NCBI RefSeq assembly: GCF_028737255.1
Contig: NZ_JAQZAN010000015.1
Coordinates: forward strand, 98,074 to 162,073
Reading direction: 5' to 3'
Length of the DNA: 64,000 nt
Source: Actinomycetospora straminea
GTDB taxonomy: Bacteria > Actinomycetota > Actinomycetes > Mycobacteriales > Pseudonocardiaceae
A program made the translations under genes and the position numbers. Under the pieces are notes generated by a model. The model ran no database searches, had not been told where the DNA came from, and saw nothing but the letters and a program-made list of their open reading frames with translations. Of the stretch, positions 50,683 to 59,073 are shown in pieces (the first letter of the stretch is position 1; the number at the start of each line of letters is the position of its first letter).

Positions 50683-51546
50683 TCATCTGATGTTGAGCGT
50701 GGAGTCGGCTCCTTCGGGACGACCCTCGAGCAGGCCGAGCAACGCTCGGGCCGGGGTCTCCAGGGGGAGCGTGGTGCGGGTGACCAGGAGGTCCGTGTCG
50801 AGCACTCCGTCCTTCACCGTGGGCCCGAAAGGCCCCCAGAACGCTCCGTCGTCGGTGATCGTCAGCTCCGAGGGCAGGTCGGATGCCACGGCCTCGACGC
50901 CGAGGTCCTCGGTGTCCGCTCGCCCGCGGCGCACGATCGGCCGGATGATGTGCTCGGAATCGGGCACGCCCAGATCACGGTGCAGGGCGCAGAGCCGGTC
51001 GAGCTCGTTGTCCTCGATCGACTCGACGGTCGTGGCGATCCGCACCGTGATCCCGCGCTCCACGAGGTCCGGGATGGCCTGGGTGACCTTGCGGAAGTTG
51101 TCTGGAGCCCGCATCTCGTCGTTGACATCCGCGTCGGGGCGGTCCAGCGAGATCTGCAGGGCGACGTCGCATTCCGCGAGGTGCTCGACCTTCGCGAGCA
51201 GCCTTCGGCTGAACAACGTGCCGTTGGTCAGCGCCACGACCGGCAGGTTCGCCGAGAGGGCGGCGAGGGTGTCGGGCATGTGCGGCATCAGGAAGGTCTC
51301 ACCGCCGGTGACGCCGAGGTCGGTGAAGCCGAGCTCGCGGGCCTGCTCGGCGACCGCGAGCATCGTCTCGGGCGAGAGTGCGCGTTGCGCCACCTTGGGC
51401 CCGGACTCGGTGAGGCAGTAGGTGCACTGGATGTTGCAGTGGTAGTTCGCGTACATCCACACGCGGCTCGGCATCACGCCGTCCGCGACGGCGCGCGCGA
51501 TCGGACCAGCCTCGGCCGGTAGTGACTCCACGGTCTCGGTGCTCAC
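50683..51546 (-). CDS. Radical SAM protein
   Basis: A 287-residue radical SAM enzyme. The cluster motif is CNIQCTYC (CxxxCxxC) near residue 40, followed by the GGETFL SAM-contact motif. No SPASM or second-cluster Cys set is visible in the C-terminus, so it is a minimal type. It is the last gene of a five-gene operon and its GTG overlaps the stop of the AhpD-like gene (GTGA). The product of the reaction is unknown; peptide or small-molecule modification are both possible. Confidence 0.87.
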   Translation of the reverse strand: MSTETVESLPAEAGPIARAVADGVMPSRVWMYANYHCNIQCTYCLTESGPKVAQRALSPETMLAVAEQARELGFTDLGVTGGETFLMPHMPDTLAALSANLPVVALTNGTLFSRRLLAKVEHLAECDVALQISLDRPDADVNDEMRAPDNFRKVTQAIPDLVERGITVRIATTVESIEDNELDRLCALHRDLGVPDSEHIIRPIVRRGRADTEDLGVEAVASDLPSELTITDDGAFWGPFGPTVKDGVLDTDLLVTRTTLPLETPARALLGLLEGRPEGADSTLNIR

Positions 51547-52106
51547 AGCAGTCCCTCCTGGGCGAGCCGCTCGACGGCCTCGGGTGCGGTCGGCAGGGCG
51601 AGCGCGGTGGCGTAACGGTTGAGCATGAGCGTGGTGCCGACGACGGCGGTCAGCTCGACCACCTCGTGGTCGGACCACGACCGCAGGACGGTTGCCCGCT
51701 CGTCGTCCGAGACGGGCCCGCCTCCGGCCACCACGTCGATCCATCGCAGGAGAGCTCGTTCGCGCGGATCGGGAAACGCCTCGTCCGTCGGCCCGCAGGA
51801 CTGGAGAGCGGCGACCTGGTCGGACGTCAGGCCGGCCTCGAGGGCGACGACCGCGTGGGTCTGCACGCAGAATCGGCACCCCGCGAGGGCCGAGGTCCGG
51901 ACGATGACGATCTCTTTGGCCCGGAAGCTGATGGCCGAAGGACCCAGCGCCGCTCCGATGAAGGGCAGAGCGACGGTGAGCAGCTCCGGCACCTGGGCGA
52001 GGGAGCGCACGATCGGTCCGGGATCGCCGTCGGCGAAGTACGGCCGCGCCAGCAACGGGACCTGGTCGAGCTCCACACGGGCGATCGTCGTCATCTGCTC
52101 CACCAT
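51543..52106 (-). CDS. Carboxymuconolactone decarboxylase / AhpD family protein
   Basis: A 187-residue protein with the AhpD-type redox motif in CRFCVQTHA (CxxC plus His), so it could act as a peroxidase or thiol-disulfide carrier. The helical bundle (ELLTVALPFIGAALG, SFRAKEIVIVRTSAL) is normal for the family. An ATG four codons further in, after GGTGGAGCAG, is an alternative start. It is coupled to the radical SAM gene. Confidence 0.88.
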   Translation of the reverse strand: MVEQMTTIARVELDQVPLLARPYFADGDPGPIVRSLAQVPELLTVALPFIGAALGPSAISFRAKEIVIVRTSALAGCRFCVQTHAVVALEAGLTSDQVAALQSCGPTDEAFPDPRERALLRWIDVVAGGGPVSDDERATVLRSWSDHEVVELTAVVGTTLMLNRYATALALPTAPEAVERLAQEGLL

Positions 52107-52140
52107 CTGTCGGTCGGGGACACGCCTACCGGGATCAGCA

Positions 52141-52692
52141 TCAGAACGGCCACCGCCCGCCGAAGCGGGGTGCGAGAACCCGGTCGAGCCCGGCGACTCG
52201 CCCGGCGGGAACGACGGCGAGCAGGACCAGCGGAAGGATGTCCTCCGACGGGTACTCCCACAGGTAACCGCCAGTCGGCAGGAGCATCAGCCAGATCGGT
52301 GTCAGCAGGAGCAGCCCGCCCACCGCGGCGAGCCGGGTCGCGACGCCGAACAACAGGCCCAGCCCGATGGCGATCTCGACGAACGTGAGGAAGGGCCCGA
52401 AGAAGGCCCAGTTCGGCAGGACGAAGCCCTGGTAGAGGGCAGCCAGCGGGGTGATGTAGGTGGCCTGTGCCGCACCCCCGGCGATGGCCTGGGCGCTCCC
52501 GGCGGTGATGAGGTTGAAGTTGATGAAGCCCCAGTTGTAGAGCCCGACGTCGGTAGCCTTGGCGAGGCCGTTGCTGAGGAACACCAGGCCCATGAAGATG
52601 CGCAGCGCGGCGAACGCGCCCGCCATCAACCGATAGCCGGGCGCGGCGGCAGCAGGTGCCTGCGCCGTGGTGGTGGTGTCGGTGTCGGACAT
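52141..52692 (-). CDS. DoxX family membrane protein
   Basis: A 183-residue protein with four hydrophobic helices of the DoxX type (ALRIFMGLVFLSNGLAKA opens the domain; FVEIAIGLGLLFGVATRLAA follows). An N-terminal Thr/Ala-rich tail precedes. DoxX proteins take part in oxidative-stress or thiosulfate/quinone redox complexes; the group is broad. AAGGA lies upstream of the ATG. Its place between CcdA/TlpA and AhpD/radical SAM genes suggests a redox role. Confidence 0.88.
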   Translation of the reverse strand: MSDTDTTTTAQAPAAAAPGYRLMAGAFAALRIFMGLVFLSNGLAKATDVGLYNWGFINFNLITAGSAQAIAGGAAQATYITPLAALYQGFVLPNWAFFGPFLTFVEIAIGLGLLFGVATRLAAVGGLLLLTPIWLMLLPTGGYLWEYPSEDILPLVLLAVVPAGRVAGLDRVLAPRFGGRWPF

Positions 52693-52805
52693 GGCGTCGG
52701 TCCTTCTTTGGGTCGGCGGGCGTTGCCCGCTTCGGGTAGGGCGGTCGAGCCACCCTCAGGTCGATCCGACGCTGCTCCTGTAGGAGAAGTCCGTCGGGGT
52801 GTTCG

Positions 52806-53708
52806 TCACGAACCCGGCGGCGGTTCGCTCGTCGTGCTCGCCTCGACGGTCGTCCGCGATGCGCGACGTCGTCGGTGTACGAGGGCTGCACCGACCACGA
52901 GAACGACCAGCGCAGCAGCGAGGGGAAGGGCACCGACGGCGTCGACCCAGCCGGAGAGGGTCTGCTGGATCGCGCCTGCGGCGCCGACGACGGGATCCTG
53001 GGCGCTGCCACCGCCGAAGAACAGACGAAGCTCGTAGACCCCGTAGTAGCCCACGTAGAGCCCGACGACCACCAAGAGCGCGCCGGCCACTCGGTTCACG
53101 TAGGGGAGCAGGCGTCGGGCGCGGGTCGCGGCGCCGTAGCCGGCGAGGGCGACCGTCACGGCGAGAACGCCGACCACGAGGGCCATACCGAGTCCGTAGG
53201 CCAGGAAGCCGGCGACCGCGCCGATGACCGAGCCCGTGGCGAAGGACGAGGTCGTCACCGCCAGGAAGGGGCCGATGGTGCAGGAGAGCGACGCGATCGC
53301 GTACGCCACGCCGTAACCGAACATCGAGCTCAGGCGCCCGGTCGGTGCTCCCCGACCCGAGCGCGGGAGCAAGCCGATGAGCTCCCGCCCGGTCAGCAGC
53401 CAGACCCCCAGGATCACCATCACGACTCCGATCACGACCGTCACGGCGGGCAGATACCGCTGCAGCGACGAAGCGAACGGCGCGACGACCGCGCCGAAGG
53501 CGCCGAACACGACCAGGAAGCCCACGGTCATGAGGCCGGTGGCCACCAGTGCGCGCAGCACCACGCCGCCGCGTCCGCGACGGGCCTCGGACGGGTCGTT
53601 GCCGAGCACGACGAGTGCGAGGTAGGCCGGCAACATAGCGAACCCGCACGGGTTGAGGGCCGCGACCAGGCCGGCCGCCAGGGCGAAGGCCAACAACGAG
53701 GAGTTCAT
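52806..53708 (-). CDS. CcdA-like cytochrome c biogenesis / thiol-transport membrane protein
   Basis: A 300-residue membrane protein with six helices of the DsbD-beta / CcdA type. The two redox Cys are in NPCGFAMLPAYL (helix 1) and SLSCTIGPFLAV (helix 4), both with the adjacent Pro or Gly expected. CcdA passes electrons from cytosolic thioredoxin to an exported thioredoxin-like protein, here the TlpA-like lipoprotein immediately upstream. The C-terminus is Arg/Thr/Ser-rich. Confidence 0.9.
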   Translation of the reverse strand: MNSSLLAFALAAGLVAALNPCGFAMLPAYLALVVLGNDPSEARRGRGGVVLRALVATGLMTVGFLVVFGAFGAVVAPFASSLQRYLPAVTVVIGVVMVILGVWLLTGRELIGLLPRSGRGAPTGRLSSMFGYGVAYAIASLSCTIGPFLAVTTSSFATGSVIGAVAGFLAYGLGMALVVGVLAVTVALAGYGAATRARRLLPYVNRVAGALLVVVGLYVGYYGVYELRLFFGGGSAQDPVVGAAGAIQQTLSGWVDAVGALPLAAALVVLVVGAALVHRRRRASRTTVEASTTSEPPPGS

Positions 53709-53730
53709 GGATGGAGGTCAGGCGCCGGCG

Positions 53731-54246
53731 TCAGGCTCGCGCCAGGCCGTCGAGACGCTGCGCGAGGTCGGGCGCCGACATGGTGCCCTTGACCACCTCC
53801 ACCGTGCCGTTCGGCGCGACGAACGCGAACGCCGGCTGCTCGGTGACTCCGAAGTGGCGCCACACAGAGGTGTCCGTGTCGGCGAGGTGGGTGAAGCCGC
53901 CGAGCTGGTAGTTCGCAACGAACTGGTTCATCGCCGGGACCTGGTCGAGGGCGGCGACGCCCACGAAGGTCACGTTGGGGTGTTGCGCCGCGGCCTGCGC
54001 GATCGTCGGAGCCTCGGCCTGACACGTCGAGCACCAGGGCGCCCAGAACCAGAGCACCGCGGGCCTGTTAGCCAGACTCTGGCCGGAGAACTCGGCGCCG
54101 GCCAGAGTCCTGGAGTTGAAGTCGAGAGCGCTCGATCCGGACCCGGCAGCCCCGGGTGACGCGGGTGGCGGCGTTGCCGCGGTGGAACACGCGGTGACCA
54201 TCGCCAGAGCCGCGACGAGCAGGAGCAGAAGCCTGATCGGTCGCAT
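53731..54246 (-). CDS. TlpA-like thioredoxin lipoprotein
   Basis: A 171-residue redoxin anchored as a lipoprotein (signal helix RLLLLLVAALAMV followed by lipobox TACS). The thioredoxin motif is WAPWCSTCQAEA (CxxC). The cis-Pro block is EQPAFAFVAP. It should be the extracytoplasmic partner of CcdA, reducing disulfides outside the membrane. GGAGGTCAC lies ahead of the ATG at 54246. It is the first gene of the five-gene minus operon and is divergent from the phosphorylase gene. Confidence 0.9.
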   Translation of the reverse strand: MRPIRLLLLLVAALAMVTACSTAATPPPASPGAAGSGSSALDFNSRTLAGAEFSGQSLANRPAVLWFWAPWCSTCQAEAPTIAQAAAQHPNVTFVGVAALDQVPAMNQFVANYQLGGFTHLADTDTSVWRHFGVTEQPAFAFVAPNGTVEVVKGTMSAPDLAQRLDGLARA

Positions 54247-54416
54247 TCGGTGTGACCTCCAAGGTCGAGTCGCTGTCACGGTAAGTGATCGCCCGTCACA
54301 GCAGTGTGCGTCGGCGTTCGGCGCCGCGTGGTGCATGGTTCGGCCGTCGGAGCCGGCCCCAACCCCTCCGGCCCGTGCATCGCTCGGGATGCGGAGATCG
54401 ACGCCGTGGTGTTGTG

Positions 54417-55217
54417 ATGCAGCTCGTGACGAGTCCTGACGACCTCCCGCTCCTGGCCGCCAAGGACTACGAAGCTCCCTCGCTCTTCGAGCCCGCGAAT
54501 CTCCTCCGCGAGGCGCGTCGGCAGAAGAACCTCAGCGCCCGCCCGGTGCCCGCGGTGTGCATGCTCGACCCCGACGGCGACGTCGTTCGCCACCTTGCCA
54601 AGAGTGGCCGGGGGACGCGGCACACGGGCTGGGCGTGCTACCACACCGACATGTGGTCGGTCGACCTCGACGGTCTCGAGATCGGCGTGGTCGGCATGGC
54701 CGTCGGAGGTTCGTTCGCGGTGCTGGTCGCGGAGCAGCTCGCGGCCTCCGGCTGTGAACTGCTGGTCAGCGTCACCTCGGCGGGGCAGATCACGCCGTTG
54801 GGCGCCACGCCGTACTTCGTACTCATCGATCGGGCGCTGCGCGACGAAGGCACGAGCCACCACTACCTGCCACAGGCCCGTTGGAGCCGGCTCGACAACG
54901 GCCTGGCGAAGCGCATGGACGAAGCGTTCGACCAGCTCCCCGAACCGGTCCTGAGCGGGCCGTCGTGGACGACCGACGCGCCCTATCGGGAGACGCGGAC
55001 GGCGATCGCCGCGGCCGAGGAGGAGGGCATCGCCTGCGTGGAGATGGAGGCGGCGTCGCTCTACGCCTACGCAGAGGCCCGTCGCGCGGATGTTGTGTGC
55101 CTCGCGCACATCACCAACACCATGGCTACCGAGGGCGACGACTTCGAGAAAGGCCTCGACAACGGTGTGCACGATGCGCTCGCCGTAGTACGGGCTGTGG
55201 CTGCGGCTTTGCGCTGA
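54417..55217 (+). CDS. Nucleoside phosphorylase family protein
   Basis: A 266-residue PNP/UDP family protein. Blocks typical of the family are GMAVGGSFAVLVAEQL, then LLVSVTSAGQ, and the ribose-binding VEMEAASLYAYAEAR with the conserved Glu residues. It should cleave a nucleoside N-glycosidic bond by phosphorolysis or hydrolysis; nucleosidases for S-adenosylhomocysteine or methylthioadenosine are in the same fold, which would match the methyltransferase and radical SAM genes around it, but that is inference. The sense of this gene is opposite to the flanking ones. Confidence 0.85.
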   Translation: MQLVTSPDDLPLLAAKDYEAPSLFEPANLLREARRQKNLSARPVPAVCMLDPDGDVVRHLAKSGRGTRHTGWACYHTDMWSVDLDGLEIGVVGMAVGGSFAVLVAEQLAASGCELLVSVTSAGQITPLGATPYFVLIDRALRDEGTSHHYLPQARWSRLDNGLAKRMDEAFDQLPEPVLSGPSWTTDAPYRETRTAIAAAEEEGIACVEMEAASLYAYAEARRADVVCLAHITNTMATEGDDFEKGLDNGVHDALAVVRAVAAALR

Positions 55218-55228
55218 GGGTTGCCGGT

Positions 55229-55714
55229 TCATCGGGTGTTCCGCCTTGCGGAGCCCACGACGCGCGGTCCCGCCGAGCCATCGACATGCCACGTGTCCTC
55301 GACGGTGAAGGGGCCTGCCCGGACGGCGCTGAGCGGATCGGCGTCTGGCTGCTCCAGGATCACCAGTGGGGCGCCGGCCCGAAGGACTCGCGCGAGTTCC
55401 GAGATGACGTCGACCGGGGCAGGCCGCCGGTTCAGGAGCAGGTGGAGTACGGCGCCGTCGGCGCTGTCGGAGTCCAGCGGTAGGGCCTCGACCGGATCGT
55501 CGCGCACCCACACCGGCGTGGTGGCCCATGCGGCGACCGTCCGGGCCTCGTGGCGGAGCGACGGATCGGGCTCGAAGGCATGCACGCCGTCGACGGTCGG
55601 CGGGTAGTGAGGGAGGTTCCGCCCGTCGCCGCACCCGAGTTCGACGACCTCGCCGTGGAGCCCCGCCATTGCCTCGCACCACAGCTCGTCCCCGTCGACC
55701 TGCAGGGTCCTCAT
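55229..55714 (-). CDS. Class I SAM-dependent methyltransferase (small)
   Basis: A 161-residue Rossmann methyltransferase. Motif I is EVVELGCGDGRNL and the post-I acid lies in HAFEPDPS. It lacks the C-terminal substrate domain of larger enzymes, and the sequence HLLLNRRPAPVDVI takes the place of motif IV. The ATG overlaps the stop of the next methyltransferase upstream (ATGA), so the start at 55714 is firm. Substrate unknown. Confidence 0.82.
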   Translation of the reverse strand: MRTLQVDGDELWCEAMAGLHGEVVELGCGDGRNLPHYPPTVDGVHAFEPDPSLRHEARTVAAWATTPVWVRDDPVEALPLDSDSADGAVLHLLLNRRPAPVDVISELARVLRAGAPLVILEQPDADPLSAVRAGPFTVEDTWHVDGSAGPRVVGSARRNTR

Positions 55715-56355
55715 CGTTCTGATCGGCGGCGCAACGCGAGCCAGGTGAACGGTTGGACGGCGTCCCACGGCGTGCGGTGGGTCTGCGTGTGCGCGGTGAC
55801 GGGGGTGAAGCTCGGAGCGAACTGCTCGGCCAACGCAGCGGCGTCATAACGCTGCACGGGGAGACCGGAGCACTTCTCGGGTCCGTCGAGGCTGAACGTC
55901 GCGACGATGAGGAACCCCTCAGGCGCTACGGCGCGCGCGGCGGTGTCCACGTAGGCCCGCCGATCGGCCGGCTCGGTGAGGAAGTGGAACACGGCGCGGT
56001 CGTGCCAGAGGCCGAAGGTGGTTCCCGGCGTCCAGGTCAGCACGTCGTGCACGACCCACTCGACAGCGGCGGCACCGGGTGCGCCGTCGAGACGCGCCCG
56101 CGCACGGGCGAGGGCCTGGAGAGAGAGGTCCAGGACCGTCACCCGGCGATGACCGCGAGCCAGGAGGGCGTCCACCAGGGCGCTCTCTCCGGCTCCGACG
56201 TCGACGACCGCCTTCTCGGTGTCGAGCCCGATCTCGTCGATGAGCTGCAACGACGTCGCCGGCTCGGACTGCGACCACGAGAGCTCGTCGCTCGAGCGCT
56301 CGCGGTAGATCGTCTCCCAGTGCTCGGCGCGGACCGGGGGGAGATCGGTCGACAT
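55711..56355 (-). CDS. Class I SAM-dependent methyltransferase
   Basis: A 214-residue methyltransferase opening HWETIYRERSSDELSWSQSEP, a start seen in proteins linked to thiopurine or chalcogen-type methylation. Motif I is VVDVGAGESAL, then VTVLDLS. FLTEPADRRAYV and CSGLPVQRYDA follow. It has no membrane part. It lies nine bases after the ArsR-rhodanese gene and is coupled to the small methyltransferase. Methylation of a sulfur, selenium, tellurium or metalloid acceptor would suit the context but is not shown. Confidence 0.85.
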   Translation of the reverse strand: MSTDLPPVRAEHWETIYRERSSDELSWSQSEPATSLQLIDEIGLDTEKAVVDVGAGESALVDALLARGHRRVTVLDLSLQALARARARLDGAPGAAAVEWVVHDVLTWTPGTTFGLWHDRAVFHFLTEPADRRAYVDTAARAVAPEGFLIVATFSLDGPEKCSGLPVQRYDAAALAEQFAPSFTPVTAHTQTHRTPWDAVQPFTWLALRRRSER

Positions 56356-56364
56356 CTCGTCTCC

Positions 56365-57045
56365 CTAGGCCGCGGTGGTCTGAACTGGGCGCCCGGCCAA
56401 CCGCCACTCGAGCATCCCCGCTGCGAGACGGACAGCGCGGCGGCCGCGCCGAGTCAGGAGGCGAACCGCGTCGTAGGACATGACGCAGTACTCGCCGCGG
56501 CAGTACGCGACCACCTCGATGTCGGGCAACTCGTCGATTCGAGCCTCGAGCTCGTCGACCGGGATGTGCACGGCACCGGGGATGTGGCCGGCCTCGTACT
56601 CGGGCGCCGGCCGCACGTCGAGCACGGCGACCTGCCCCTGGCGGGCCCGGCGCAGCAGTTCGTCGTGGCCGATCTCCTCCCAGGCGGGATCGTCCTCCGT
56701 CGCTTCGTCGTCAACGAGGCGTAGGTAGGCGTGCTTCGCCGGCTCGACGCCGGCGACGCGCGAGCTGGCTACCTCGCGCACGTTGGCGAGCAGCGCGGCG
56801 ACGTCGTCGCCGGCCAGCGAATAGACGATGCGCGTGCCCTCGCGTCGGGATGTCACCAACTGGGACGCCCTGAGGGTCTTGAGGTGGGCCGAGGCAGTGG
56901 ACAGCGGCAGCCCAGCGGCGGCGGCCAGGGGCTCGACGGCGTACTCGCTCTGGGCGAGGAGATCGAGCAGCTGAAGCCGTGCGGGATGGGCCAGGCCCTT
57001 GCCCACCAGGGCGAACTGCTCGAACAAGAGCGTCTTCGCGCGCAC
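56365..57045 (-). CDS. ArsR family regulator fused to a rhodanese domain
   Basis: A 226-residue fusion. Residues about 1-100 are a winged ArsR-type helix-turn-helix (SEYAVEPLAAAAGLPLSTASAHLKTLRAS). Residues about 125-215 are a rhodanese domain with the active-site loop CRGEYC, so Cys can carry a sulfane sulfur or related group. Such fusions sense sulfane sulfur or persulfides in other bacteria (family knowledge). GGAGGAGAC lies ahead of the GTG at 57045. It probably controls the two methyltransferase genes that follow. Confidence 0.88.
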   Translation of the reverse strand: MRAKTLLFEQFALVGKGLAHPARLQLLDLLAQSEYAVEPLAAAAGLPLSTASAHLKTLRASQLVTSRREGTRIVYSLAGDDVAALLANVREVASSRVAGVEPAKHAYLRLVDDEATEDDPAWEEIGHDELLRRARQGQVAVLDVRPAPEYEAGHIPGAVHIPVDELEARIDELPDIEVVAYCRGEYCVMSYDAVRLLTRRGRRAVRLAAGMLEWRLAGRPVQTTAA

Positions 57046-57126
57046 GTCTCCTCCAGTATTTCCGGAAGTACGGGAAGAACGTACAGGACGCAGCGGCAAG
57101 TGGCTCCCGCTCGTGCACCGAGCCCG

Positions 57127-57783
57127 CTATCGCCGGCGCGCCGCCCCCAGCACGTGAGGCGAGGACGGCTGGGTGAACCTGTCCTCGGGGAAGCGGAGCC
57201 GGCGACAGGACGTGACCTCGAAACCGGCAGACGTGATCGTCGCGACGGGGTCGCCCGAGGTTCGACATCCGCCCGTCAGGAGCGGCCAGACGGTCGCATC
57301 GGCGAGGCGCTGGACGCGCAACAGGCCAGCGGTCTCAGCGTAGGTGTGTTCGAGGAACAGCAACCGCGCTCCAGGACGCAGGACCCGGACGATCTCCGAC
57401 AGCGCGCCCGGTTGGTCCTCGATTCCGCACAGCACGAGGCAGAGCACCGCGGTGTCGACGCTGGCGGTCGCTAGCGGGAGGTGCCCTGCCGTGCCCGGAA
57501 CGACCTCGGCGTGGGTCGGGACCTCTCGAGCAGCGTCCGCGGCCAGAGCGCGCAGGTGAGGTTCCGGTTCGACGGCGACGACCTTCGTCACCGCGTCCGG
57601 GTAGTGAGCGAAGTTCAATCCGTTGCCTGGGCCGATCTCGACGACTTCGCCGGCCGCCGGGCTCAGGAGCTCGGTGCGCAATGCACCCATGCCCTCGCCC
57701 TCCATCCGCCGGCTGATGTGTGCGTAGAAGCGGCTGAAGATGCGGCGGGGGTGATCGCCGGACGAGGCGGCCGGGGAGGACAT
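57127..57783 (-). CDS. Class I SAM-dependent methyltransferase (UbiE-like)
   Basis: A 218-residue methyltransferase. Motif I is VVEIGPGNGLNF, then VVAVEPEP, and motif IV region LCLVLCGIEDQPGALSEIVRVLRPG. AAGGAG lies upstream of the ATG at 57783. It is divergent from the MarR gene and the operator palindrome between them suggests MarR control. The ending is long and Arg-rich. Substrate unknown; similar proteins are often annotated as phosphatidylethanolamine or generic methyltransferases. Confidence 0.85.
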   Translation of the reverse strand: MSSPAASSGDHPRRIFSRFYAHISRRMEGEGMGALRTELLSPAAGEVVEIGPGNGLNFAHYPDAVTKVVAVEPEPHLRALAADAAREVPTHAEVVPGTAGHLPLATASVDTAVLCLVLCGIEDQPGALSEIVRVLRPGARLLFLEHTYAETAGLLRVQRLADATVWPLLTGGCRTSGDPVATITSAGFEVTSCRRLRFPEDRFTQPSSPHVLGAARRR

Positions 57784-57850
57784 CGACGCTCCTTCGGGTC
57801 CGGACGCAGCGGGCGATGTCGCTCGTGCCGGACCAGAAGAGCACACATCG

Positions 57851-57863
57851 TGTACTTAGTACA
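57851..57863. promoter_or_regulatory. MarR operator candidate
   Basis: TGTACTTAGTACA is a perfect palindrome with five-base arms and a three-base centre, in the 117 bases between the divergent MarR and methyltransferase genes. A related half-site TGTACTAG occurs at 57883-57890. The spacing and form fit a MarR dimer. Confidence 0.65.
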
Positions 57864-57900
57864 TGGTGTGTCTTGCTCACGGTGTACTAGGGTCGAGTTC

Positions 57901-58356
57901 GTGTCGATGGAGCCCGACCTCGTGCTGGACAAGGTCTTCGAGCTGGCCGATCGTGTTGGCGACCTGATGCACAGCACGCTGAAGGAGCGAGGGCTGACGC
58001 CTGCCCGCGCCGGGGCTCTCCTCGCCCTGCACAAGGCGGGTCGGGCCCTACGGCAGCGCGAACTGGGCGACGTCCTCCGGTGCACGCCCCGTCACGTCAC
58101 AGCGCTCGTCGACGTGCTCGAGGCGCAGGGCTGGGCCGGTCGCAGTGCCCACCCCACGGACCGGCGGGCGACCCTGGTGGCACTGACCGACAGGGGAGCC
58201 GAAGCCGCCGCGCAGATGGCCGCCGAGCGGCAGGACGCTGCTCGGACCATGTTCGGCGACCTCACAGAAGAGGAACGCGATGGGTTCCTCGCCGTCGCAA
58301 GACGCGCTTTACACGGCATGGCAACGCTGTCCGAGGATCGCGCCACTTCGTCTTGA
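57901..58356 (+). CDS. MarR family transcriptional regulator
   Basis: A 151-residue winged-helix regulator. The DNA-binding part is LRQRELGDVLRCTPRHVTALVDVLEAQGW with the wing AHPTDRRATLVALTDRG. No redox Cys pair is visible apart from Cys in the recognition part (RCTPRH). A -10-like TAGGGT lies eight bases before the GTG, so the message may be leaderless. A second start, ATG at 57907, is possible. It probably represses itself and the divergent methyltransferase. Confidence 0.9.
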   Translation: MSMEPDLVLDKVFELADRVGDLMHSTLKERGLTPARAGALLALHKAGRALRQRELGDVLRCTPRHVTALVDVLEAQGWAGRSAHPTDRRATLVALTDRGAEAAAQMAAERQDAARTMFGDLTEEERDGFLAVARRALHGMATLSEDRATSS

Positions 58357-58374
58357 CCGTCGCCTATCGGGGGA

Positions 58375-59073
58375 TCAGCAGCAGTGCTGCCCGCGCCAGG
58401 CGGTGCGGCCCTCCTTCACGGCAACGGCGGCGATGACCAGCGCCACGACCGGGTCAGCCCAGCTCCACGCGAGGGTGGCGTTGAGCACCAAGCCGACGAG
58501 CAGTACCCCGGAGAGGTAGGTGCATAGCAACGTCTGCTTGGAGTCGGCGACCGCGCTGTTCGAGCCCAGTTCGCGGCCGGCGCGCCGCTGCGCGTACGAC
58601 AGGAACGGCATGATCGCCAGGCTCACTGCGGCGAGGACGATGCCCACCGTCGACGGTTCCGCCTCCGACGCCCCGAACAGGGTGCGCACCGACTCGACGG
58701 TGACGTAGGCGGCGAGCGCGAAGAACGAGAACGCGATGATCCGCAGCGCCACCCGCTCACGGGTCTCGGGATCGCGCCCAGAGAACTGCCACGCCACAGC
58801 CGCCGCGGACGCGACCTCGATCATGGAGTCCAGCCCGAACCCGATGAGCGCTGCCGAGGACGCGACGGTGCCCGCCGTGACAGCGACGATGGCCTCGATG
58901 ACGTTGTAGGTGATCGTCGCCGCCACCAGTAGTCGCACCCGCCGAGTCAGCACAGAGCGCCGCTCCGGATCCACTCCGGGGCCAGCAGGCTCCACGGGCG
59001 CAGCGCAGCACCCCTCACTGCACGAGTCCGTACTCGTCAGGGGCAACGACGTCCGTTGATCACCGGTGCTCAC
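58375..59073 (-). CDS. Cation diffusion facilitator-like transporter
   Basis: A 232-residue membrane protein with about six hydrophobic segments. The helix-2 metal site appears in GFGLDSMIE. Cys clusters flank the membrane part: SCSEGCCAAP near the N-terminus and GQHCC at the end, which could take up soft metals. It is coupled to the CmtR-type sensor gene (GTGA overlap), so export of Cd, Pb or a similar metal is likely. It is shorter than typical CDF proteins, with no cytosolic C-terminal domain. Confidence 0.85.
   Translation of the reverse strand: MSTGDQRTSLPLTSTDSCSEGCCAAPVEPAGPGVDPERRSVLTRRVRLLVAATITYNVIEAIVAVTAGTVASSAALIGFGLDSMIEVASAAAVAWQFSGRDPETRERVALRIIAFSFFALAAYVTVESVRTLFGASEAEPSTVGIVLAAVSLAIMPFLSYAQRRAGRELGSNSAVADSKQTLLCTYLSGVLLVGLVLNATLAWSWADPVVALVIAAVAVKEGRTAWRGQHCC

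Noticed and set aside
50683..52106. In-frame TGA selenocysteine codons in the AhpD-like or radical SAM genes
   Set aside because: Both frames read through without internal TGA, and the CxxC residues are ordinary cysteine codons.
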